Of a stretch of 26,730 bases of DNA, positions 21,471 through 26,730 are shown piece after piece (within the stretch, counting starts at the first letter, position 1; each line of letters starts with the position of its first letter). Both the position numbers and the translations under genes were made by a program. The DNA comes from a virus. The notes under the pieces were generated by a model, which saw only the letters and a program-made list of their open reading frames with translations, was not told the origin of the DNA and did no database searches. Location of the stretch: the IMG/VR virus record IMGVR_UViG_3300008108_001127, positions 1 to 26,730 of that record, one strand, 5' to 3'.

Positions 21471-22166
21471 ATGAGATTAATTAATAAAAATTCAAAAAGA
21501 GGCATTGTTAATCTATTTGCCGATTTCATTTTATCTAAGATTGATAAAAATGAAAATTCAATTATACAAGTTTCAGATGTTGGTTCTTTTTATGTAATTA
21601 ATGGAATTACAACGAGTGAAACATTTTTAGACATAAATTCAATAAGAGATGAATTTACCGAAAAATTCCAAGATATATTAACGTCATTGGAGATTAAATC
21701 ACTTAACGTTATCGATATTATCAAATACAATCAAGAAATTGGAAATATTGAGAAGGGATGGATTAAAGTTAATAAAATTCCTTTTATTGAGGAACCTGAA
21801 CCTTTAAGTGAGATTTCAATTAATTCTGAATTCCCATATGGTCATAGTTTAAACTGCGGTAGATTAATGGTTTATTACACCCACTATATGTTTAATCAAG
21901 TTTATAGTACAATAATGACCAATGAAGTTCATTTTTTCTTCACCAAAAAAATTGATTCTAATGAAGATTTTAAAATTAAAGTAGTAACAGATAAAGGACT
22001 ACATAAAGATATTATCAAATCACTTATCTTAGACGTATTTAACTTCGATTTGGAAGAGTTTTCATCCAAAGTGGTAAGTTATGACTTAACTCAAGATATA
22101 TTAGATCCTATGGGAGAAAAACCATATTTAATACAAGATAGATTGGAAGACGTAATTGTCTTCTAA
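21471..22166 (+). CDS. Unknown protein, distant MAT-like (AdoMet synthetase) resemblance
   Basis: A 231-residue soluble protein. The string SFYVINGITTSETFLDINSI (about 43-62) recalls the VxGEITTxAxVDI strand of S-adenosylmethionine synthetases. A later helical segment (LMVYYTHYMFNQVYS, about 131-145) and KVVTDKGLHKDIIKSLILDV (about 176-195) fall in the order expected for MAT central-domain elements. However, the catalytic N-terminal HPDK segment and the C-terminal domain are absent, so it is not a working MAT if related at all. It ends inside a 16-bp hairpin shared with the convergent glutaredoxin gene. Treat the link as a hypothesis. Confidence 0.7.
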   Translation: MRLINKNSKRGIVNLFADFILSKIDKNENSIIQVSDVGSFYVINGITTSETFLDINSIRDEFTEKFQDILTSLEIKSLNVIDIIKYNQEIGNIEKGWIKVNKIPFIEEPEPLSEISINSEFPYGHSLNCGRLMVYYTHYMFNQVYSTIMTNEVHFFFTKKIDSNEDFKIKVVTDKGLHKDIIKSLILDVFNFDLEEFSSKVVSYDLTQDILDPMGEKPYLIQDRLEDVIVF

Positions 22167-22173
22167 TCTATCT
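22136..22173. terminator. Bidirectional hairpin over two convergent stop codons
   Basis: AGATAGATTGGAAGAC (22136-22151), loop GTAATT, GTCTTCTAATCTATCT (22158-22173): sixteen pairs with one G-T. Both genes end within it, so the stem is coding sequence on each side. TTTT follows on the plus strand. Confidence 0.75.
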
Positions 22174-22452
22174 TTTAAAAAATTCTTTAATTATTTTAGC
22201 GCCTTGTTCAATATCTTCAAAATCTCGGTCAGGAGCAAACAATTTAGTCACAGGATTATCTTCAGGTGATTCAATTAACATAAATGCCGGAACAAATTCA
22301 TTTTCTGTTACCTCAACAAATAAGTTATACTCTTCTTCATATTCGTGAATATCACGATCCACGTATTCAATACCCTCTTTGTCTAACATTTCTTTTAACA
22401 TATGACAAAAAGGGCATTGTTTCATCGTAAAAAGAACCGCAACCTTATCCAT
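22168..22452 (-). CDS. Glutaredoxin-like protein, 94 aa
   Basis: A thioredoxin-fold dithiol oxidoreductase. The active site CPFC is at residues 13-16 (KQCPFCHMLKEML), followed by GIEYVDRDI and a FVPAFMLIE region where the cis-Pro lies. The length is normal. In phages such proteins supply electrons to ribonucleotide reductase or keep phage proteins reduced. The start overlaps the thioredoxin stop by 8 bases, so the two redox genes are translated as a pair. Confidence 0.9.
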   Translation of the reverse strand: MDKVAVLFTMKQCPFCHMLKEMLDKEGIEYVDRDIHEYEEEYNLFVEVTENEFVPAFMLIESPEDNPVTKLFAPDRDFEDIEQGAKIIKEFFKR

Positions 22453-22759
22453 TGATTAATTCGGTTAACATATCTTTTAATTGACCTTCGTTAAGTACCC
22501 CAACTTTTGTATCAATAACTTCACCAGAATTAATCACTTTAATCGTTGGTATACTTCTAATACCTAATGACGCTCCAACTTCTCTATTTAAATCTACATT
22601 CATTGTATACATCTTAACATCAGATGTATTTTCATTTGATATTCTTTCAAATATTGGTTTCATCATTCTACATGGTCCACACCATTCAGCCCAAAATTCA
22701 ACAATTAATTTTTCACCATTGTTAATTTTTTCTTTTAATTCTACACTTGTAATTTCCAT
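22445..22759 (-). CDS. trxA: Thioredoxin, 104 aa
   Basis: Carries the classic active site WCGPC (Cys27 and Cys30 in EFWAEWCGPCRMMKPIFERI) and the cis-Pro strand SLGIRSIPTIKVI near residue 75. Full length and apparently intact. It reduces protein disulfides in the cytosol, including ribonucleotide reductase; phage thioredoxin may also be a polymerase processivity partner, as T7 uses the host one. It is upstream of, and overlaps, the glutaredoxin gene. No box or host-type promoter is visible in its A-rich leader. Confidence 0.95.
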   Translation of the reverse strand: MEITSVELKEKINNGEKLIVEFWAEWCGPCRMMKPIFERISNENTSDVKMYTMNVDLNREVGASLGIRSIPTIKVINSGEVIDTKVGVLNEGQLKDMLTELING

Positions 22760-22784
22760 TTTTTTATTTTTTTATTTTATATGA

Positions 22785-23129
22785 TCAATGACCACTGTTC
22801 AACTTTGATAAATTTTTTATAAAGAATTTAACTTCATCATATTGATCCACATCGTAATAAACTTTCACATTATAATTTAGTTCAGATAAATCAATCTTAG
22901 ATAAATATAAGTAAAACCCGGATCTATGTTTAAAAATTCCTTCGGTATGTTTTATTTCCCCACCATATTCCTCACCTTTAAGATATTCTATCAAAAAGTT
23001 TTTATGTATTAAAACGTCTGGTGTTAAATTTAAAGGACTATTAATTTTTAAAACACCATATAATTTTTGATGTCTATCTTTAAGGATATCCAAAAAGTTA
23101 TTTTCGTTTAAAAAATATTTATCTTCCAT
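22785..23129 (-). CDS. Hypothetical protein, 114 aa
   Basis: Not recognised. An N-terminal helix (FLNENNFLDILKDRHQKLYG) is followed by strand-like text (HTEGIFKHRSGFYLYLSKID) and a helix near the end (DEVKFFIKNLSKL). No Cys and no membrane segment. It starts just behind the terminator of the DUF932 gene and probably depends on read-through from the 23944 promoter or on an unseen start; thioredoxin follows 25 bases later. Confidence 0.7.
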   Translation of the reverse strand: MEDKYFLNENNFLDILKDRHQKLYGVLKINSPLNLTPDVLIHKNFLIEYLKGEEYGGEIKHTEGIFKHRSGFYLYLSKIDLSELNYNVKVYYDVDQYDEVKFFIKNLSKLNSGH

Positions 23130-23132
23130 AAT

Positions 23133-23157
23133 TTAAAAAAAGGGGTCCGTAGACCCC
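23133..23157 (-). terminator. Rho-independent terminator of the DUF932 gene
   Basis: Minus strand: GGGGTC, loop TACG, GACCCC, then TTTTTTT. A tight, GC-rich stem in an AT-rich setting. Confidence 0.9.
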
Positions 23158-23164
23158 GTAGTAG

Positions 23165-23920
23165 TTATAACATTGATTCTGCGGTTTCCCAAAGTTTTGT
23201 GTTAACATAATTCAAACTTGATATGTTTTTCAAACTTCTCAAACTTGACTTGCGACCAGTTTTTGTTTTATACTCAATACCTCCTCGGACAAATTTTTCC
23301 TGAACCATGTTGAATGTAGACCAAAGGTCGTCACCAGAGTCCTCATGTCTTAAAGGTGTTAAAATTTCTTCGATGTTTAACTCCGCAGGAACAGAACCAA
23401 TAGCCCATCTAAACTTAGAAGATTTCTCAACAAAATCAATCTTTTCGTCAATTGTTAATTTTCTTTCCATCATTCTACCAACAGAATGTTCAATCTTAGG
23501 TAATTTCTTACTAAAACTTTCAGTTAGTTCTTTTACCTCATCTAAGGTAAATGCCTTATGACGAATATTAAATCTTTCAGATACAGACGTAGGAACAACA
23601 AGACCATTACTACAAACTAGTCGGTAAAGACCAGCACCTAAAGAAAAACCTGAAGTACCATTGTGTGAGTTACGAACAATCGCCTCAACTAAAGTATCAC
23701 CAACCGCAGGTAATTGTTTGTTACGAAACTTAACCTCGTGTAACGCATGAATACCTTTACCCGTTTGATGTGCTGAGGAAACATCCCAACCTTCTCTCAA
23801 AAAATATTCAATTACCTGATCCGTAGGTACGAATGAATATTTGTTAGTCAACTTACTTGAAGGTTCTGTTGCAAACACCGATGGTTCCACTTTTTTAATT
23901 AATTCTGGTGTGTAAATCAT
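23165..23920 (-). CDS. DUF932 family protein, 251 aa
   Basis: Matches the phage and plasmid DUF932 family in order: VEPSVFATEPSSKLTNKYSF, HALHEVKFRNKQLPAVGDTL, VRNSHNGTSGFSLGAGLYRL and VCSNGLVVP, then FNIRHKAFTLDEV and a C-terminal GDDLWSTFNMVQEKFVRGG. Members are widespread in mobile elements and often abundant early products, but the biochemical role is not settled. The gene has a clean single-gene unit: host-type promoter at 23944-23973, ATG about 20 bases downstream of the expected start, and a strong terminator. The full length appears intact. Confidence 0.93.
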   Translation of the reverse strand: MIYTPELIKKVEPSVFATEPSSKLTNKYSFVPTDQVIEYFLREGWDVSSAHQTGKGIHALHEVKFRNKQLPAVGDTLVEAIVRNSHNGTSGFSLGAGLYRLVCSNGLVVPTSVSERFNIRHKAFTLDEVKELTESFSKKLPKIEHSVGRMMERKLTIDEKIDFVEKSSKFRWAIGSVPAELNIEEILTPLRHEDSGDDLWSTFNMVQEKFVRGGIEYKTKTGRKSSLRSLKNISSLNYVNTKLWETAESML

Positions 23921-23943
23921 AAGTATAAAATTTAATTATACCA

Positions 23944-23973
23944 CAAAGATAACACTTTTTTTATAAACCACAA
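23944..23973 (-). promoter_or_regulatory. Bacteroidota-type housekeeping promoter for the DUF932 gene
   Basis: Coding strand: TTG (23971-23973 complement), 19 bases, TATCTTTG (23944-23951 complement). It matches the Bacteroidota consensus closely. Confidence 0.8.
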
Positions 23974-23990
23974 TAATTTTTTGATTTTTT

Positions 23991-24251
23991 TTAATTTAAA
24001 AATATATCACCGAATTTTGTTTTCATTATATGTTGTTCAATTTTTTCTATTGATGCCAACTTTTCAAATAATTCAGGTGCCTTTAACTCTAAAACAATAT
24101 CTAATATTTGTTGTTTTGTTAAAATATAATCTTCCCCCTTTTCCACATTTTCCAATGATTTTTCTTTCATCTTTTGGTTGAACACACCGGGGTTATTTTC
24201 AAAAAAAGTTATCATTTGTCTTATGTATACTTCAACATCTATATTTTTCAT
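23991..24251 (-). CDS. Small acidic hypothetical protein, 86 aa
   Basis: Mostly helical: VEVYIRQMITFFENNPGVF at the N-terminus, then ENVEKGEDYILTKQQILDIV (about 34-53) and a helical C-terminus ending KFGDIFLN. I recall small phage proteins with a YIxQMITFFENNP start, but no function. It lies 10 bases after the stop of the third KWC gene, so the two form one leftward transcript that runs into the DUF932 promoter region. Confidence 0.7.
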   Translation of the reverse strand: MKNIDVEVYIRQMITFFENNPGVFNQKMKEKSLENVEKGEDYILTKQQILDIVLELKAPELFEKLASIEKIEQHIMKTKFGDIFLN

Positions 24252-24261
24252 ATTTTATATT

Positions 24262-26211
24262 TTAGAATTTCCCTAATCCAGTACAGTGTTGTTTCATATC
24301 TTCAGGGAAATGAATAAACCAAAAATCCTCATCAGGTGTCATATATTCTTCTAATTTTTTAGGTATCTTGATATTAGGATTTGATCCCATAATTGAAAAG
24401 AATTCTAAACAAGTTAATTTAGAAATAGATTCAGGTAACTTATCTAACTCAGGGTTGTTTGTTAAATTTAAAAATGATAATTGTCTACAGTTTCCAATAC
24501 TTTCAGGTATCGACTTAACCATATTATCAATTACCAAAGTTGTAAGTTCAGTAAATTTTCCAATACTTTCGGGTAGATCCATTGCGATGACATCATTTGA
24601 TTTATTTTCCATATTAATGAATTCAACATTATCAGGAATTGAATCAAAATATTCCTCAAAACCAAATAGTGCAATGTATTTAGATGCATCATCTTTAGGA
24701 TATTCCAATTGAACAAATGTTCCTGTATCCTTAGATGTTAACTCTTGAGCGTATTTTCTTTTAAGTTGTCTGAAATACGGTCTCATTTCTTTGGTTTTAA
24801 TTGTCTCAATATCGCTTGAAGTTAACTGACTTAATGTTTTTGTAAGTAATTTTTCTTTTTTCTTTGAAACATAATAAGACATAGCCCCATCTTTAAGGAC
24901 CTTAACCATTCCACCATTTAACTCAGTTCCTAAACCAATATATTTCTTTTGTAGTTCTTCAGGTAAATTAGCAAATATTTCAACACCGTTACTCATGTTA
25001 GTGAAATCGGGACCTCTTAATTCCATCCATAATTCAACTTCTTCAACACTACCTAACTCTTGTATCGGATCGTTAGTTCTTAGGTTATAAGATTTATATC
25101 TCTGCATTTTTTCTTGATCCTCATTACTAAATGGTTTTGGTTCAAGATATTCTTTTTTACCTTGTAATGCCGGAACCTTTCTAGTAATTTCGTCCCAATC
25201 AATTTCTGTAGCTCCGGCATATCTACCTGAATTGGTACCATCCGCCAATCTCATTCCTCCCCATCTATCAACAAGGACAACAACAGCATAATTAACATCT
25301 GATTCAGGTAAATTCTTACTAATAACATAATATAATGTTAAGTTTTGATTTAATCTATAATTGTAGTAGTAATTACTTGATCCTTCCCAAGATGTACACC
25401 ATCTTCTATCGGGAGCGTGTTTTTTTCTAATATTAATACATTGTTGTTTTTCATCAGGAGCAAAAATTAATATGTTATCATCTTCATATGCAATATCAAC
25501 GTCATCTAAATCAATATCAGGTAAACTATATTCATCTTCACCCATTGGTGTGTAACCATCAACCAAATGCTCAAACTCATCAAATGTCATAAACGCAGTT
25601 AATTTAGCATTTAATGGAATTGATTCGAAGTGTCTCACAAATCTTTTAACCCTAGGAAGAATAACTGTTAATGGATCATCATCAGGATTATCCTTCATAA
25701 ATTTTTCTGTCATTCTTTTTGTTAATTCATTCTCACCATTGTCATCAAATCTACCAAAAAATCTATTAACTAAATCATTTAATTGAGATGGGTTTAAATC
25801 GGTAACATCTCTTTTGAATAACTTTTGATCGGGGAATAATGTTTTTAACTCAAAATATTTTTTAATATTTGTTTTAACTAATTGTAAGTCAACACCTTTG
25901 TGTTTAGTCACAAATTCTTGTGCAATACTCTCAAGATCTTTTTTGGTTTTTTGCTTTGTGGATTTATCCGCAACAAGTTGCTTTACTTTTTCATAACTAT
26001 GTTTGAATATATCTTTATCTTCATTATCAAATGCCGCTTTAAATCTTTCAAAATCAGATATTGTTTTCTTGATTTCATCCTCAGTATCATCAGTTTCTTT
26101 AGTAAACTTATCCAATAATTTCTTTACTGTGGATTCAGGATACTCCAATAATATTTTTTTAATATTTACGTTTTCTTTAACGACTTTTGATAAAATTCCA
26201 ACTAATTCCAT
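24262..26211 (-). CDS. KWC-motif protein 3 with C-terminal leucine-rich repeats, 649 aa
   Basis: The N-terminal ~200 residues are helical and charged. A diverged KWC core follows: EDDNILIFAPDEKQQCINIR then KKHAPDRRWCTSWEGSSNYY, with Cys272, then NQNLTLYYVISKNLPES. Compared with its two paralogues, TKWC has become RRWC. A long linker leads to leucine-rich repeats (about 535-625), such as LPESIGKFTELTTLVIDNM, IPESIGNCRQLSFLNLTNN and LPESISKLTCLEFFSI, suggesting protein binding. The whole is one intact frame. The TATTTATA box at 26227-26234 is 15 bases before the ATG. A sensor or virion role is possible, but nothing in the sequence decides it. Confidence 0.85.
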   Translation of the reverse strand: MELVGILSKVVKENVNIKKILLEYPESTVKKLLDKFTKETDDTEDEIKKTISDFERFKAAFDNEDKDIFKHSYEKVKQLVADKSTKQKTKKDLESIAQEFVTKHKGVDLQLVKTNIKKYFELKTLFPDQKLFKRDVTDLNPSQLNDLVNRFFGRFDDNGENELTKRMTEKFMKDNPDDDPLTVILPRVKRFVRHFESIPLNAKLTAFMTFDEFEHLVDGYTPMGEDEYSLPDIDLDDVDIAYEDDNILIFAPDEKQQCINIRKKHAPDRRWCTSWEGSSNYYYNYRLNQNLTLYYVISKNLPESDVNYAVVVLVDRWGGMRLADGTNSGRYAGATEIDWDEITRKVPALQGKKEYLEPKPFSNEDQEKMQRYKSYNLRTNDPIQELGSVEEVELWMELRGPDFTNMSNGVEIFANLPEELQKKYIGLGTELNGGMVKVLKDGAMSYYVSKKKEKLLTKTLSQLTSSDIETIKTKEMRPYFRQLKRKYAQELTSKDTGTFVQLEYPKDDASKYIALFGFEEYFDSIPDNVEFINMENKSNDVIAMDLPESIGKFTELTTLVIDNMVKSIPESIGNCRQLSFLNLTNNPELDKLPESISKLTCLEFFSIMGSNPNIKIPKKLEEYMTPDEDFWFIHFPEDMKQHCTGLGKF

Positions 26212-26226
26212 ATTGACTTTTTTTAA

Positions 26227-26234
26227 TATAAATA
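26227..26234 (-). promoter_or_regulatory. TATTTATA box upstream of the 26211 start
   Basis: Coding strand TATTTATA followed by TTAAAAAAAG, nearly the same arrangement as at 3605-3612. Confidence 0.4.
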
Positions 26235-26252
26235 TCCAAGAAATAAAAAAAA

Positions 26253-26730
26253 TTAGTAATTCATTATAAGTAACTCCTCACCCATATTTTGTTTCTCACC
26301 TTTCTTAGCAGCGGCAGCCTTAGCAAACTCTTTTCTTACCCAAGTATAACGATCTTCAGGGAACCATTCACGAAGTAAATCAAAGTCATAATAAGACAAT
26401 GAAAACTTACCTTGGACTCCGTGTAGAACGTTTGCCAATCTCTCGTGATCATTACGGTCGAAATCGTGGTTGGAGTAATAGTTCTCTGTCTTCCAATATG
26501 GTGGATCCAAATAAATGTATGTTGATGGTGAGTCGTATTTATTAATTACATCTGCGAAATCCATATTCTCAACATCTGTGATCTTTAAGAAATGATCCAC
26601 CCAATCAGGTTTCATCAACTTGTCTCTAAAGGTAAGATATTTTGACTTATATTTACCTTTCAAATCAATAAATTTTGATGTCTCAGGTTTTGATCCACTA
26701 AATACCTGAGTAAGAACGTAGACATACTTT
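26253..26730 (-). CDS. dam: DNA adenine methyltransferase, Dam/D12 class, N-terminus beyond the window
   Basis: About 158 C-terminal residues are visible, in one frame that continues past the right edge. Motif IV is YLDPPY (preceded by SPSTYI and followed by WKTENYYSNHDFDRNDHERL), and the C-terminal GKFSLSYYDF, EFAKAAAAKKGEKQNMGEEL and LIMNY are typical of phage D12-class N6-adenine methylases. The AdoMet-binding FxGG segment would lie upstream, outside the window. An internal TTG at 26663 is not the start. The enzyme would modify GATC-like or related sites, probably to evade restriction, and would complement the methyltransferase at 13984. Confidence 0.92.
   Translation of the reverse strand, partial: KYVYVLTQVFSGSKPETSKFIDLKGKYKSKYLTFRDKLMKPDWVDHFLKITDVENMDFADVINKYDSPSTYIYLDPPYWKTENYYSNHDFDRNDHERLANVLHGVQGKFSLSYYDFDLLREWFPEDRYTWVRKEFAKAAAAKKGEKQNMGEELLIMNY

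Noticed and set aside
1-26730. tRNA genes, CRISPR arrays, insertion sequences, integrase or attachment sites
   Set aside because: No tRNA-like GTTCGAATC arm, repeat-spacer pattern, transposase or integrase motif was seen in either strand.

Overview
This is an AT-rich window from what is most likely a large tailed phage (or a prophage-like element) of a Bacteroidota host. The genes are packed almost end to end with ATGA/TAATG-type overlaps. Many encode small proteins of the kind that fill large phage genomes, and the recognisable families are typical phage cargo: a DUF3310 protein, a DUF932 protein, two DNA methyltransferases, an RNA ligase, a P-loop kinase, a metallophosphoesterase, a sigma factor, and a thioredoxin/glutaredoxin pair. 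The host assignment rests on four close matches to the Bacteroidota housekeeping promoter (TTG, 19-20 bases, TAnnTTTG), a DnaK close in sequence to Bacteroidota DnaK, and the absence of Shine-Dalgarno leaders. No capsid, terminase or tail gene is in the window, so the phage assignment is an inference from gene content.

Layout. 1-1661 holds a partial DnaK. 1762-5565 is a leftward run with two small conserved proteins, a KWC-motif protein, a truncated RNA ligase and small proteins. 5565-6499 holds a damaged cyclic-phosphate receiver gene, a membrane protein and a tiny Cys protein. 6535-9781 is a leftward block: a zincin-like protease with the N-terminus MKIIITESQ, a metallophosphoesterase, a second KWC protein and a P-loop kinase. 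9829-10389 is a rightward sigma factor that starts MKIILTESQ. 10457-13013 holds two leftward operons with host-type promoters, one of which carries a lipoprotein. 13209-14004 is a divergent Nudix/DUF192 pair. 13984-18469 is a leftward run with an adenine/cytosine-N4 methyltransferase, small membrane proteins, a broken RmlB-like dehydratase, DUF3310 and a broken glutamine synthetase. 18511-22166 holds very acidic unknown proteins on both strands around a 44-residue GCGC protein. 22168-26211 holds glutaredoxin, thioredoxin, DUF932 and a third KWC protein fused to leucine-rich repeats. A partial Dam-type methylase runs off the right edge.

Three things stand out. First, several enzyme genes (glutamine synthetase, RmlB, cyclic-phosphate receiver, RNA ligase) lack catalytic blocks, usually with a frame change at the same place, while their neighbours are intact. 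Second, transcription starts appear to fall in two classes: host-type promoters, and a recurrent TATTTATW box close to the start codons of the unknown, sigma, protease, Nudix and KWC genes. Third, there is a three-member KWC-motif family, and an N-terminal peptide shared by two otherwise unrelated proteins, one of them the sigma factor. The enzymes at 3.6-9.8 kb also read as a possible RNA end-healing and sealing set.
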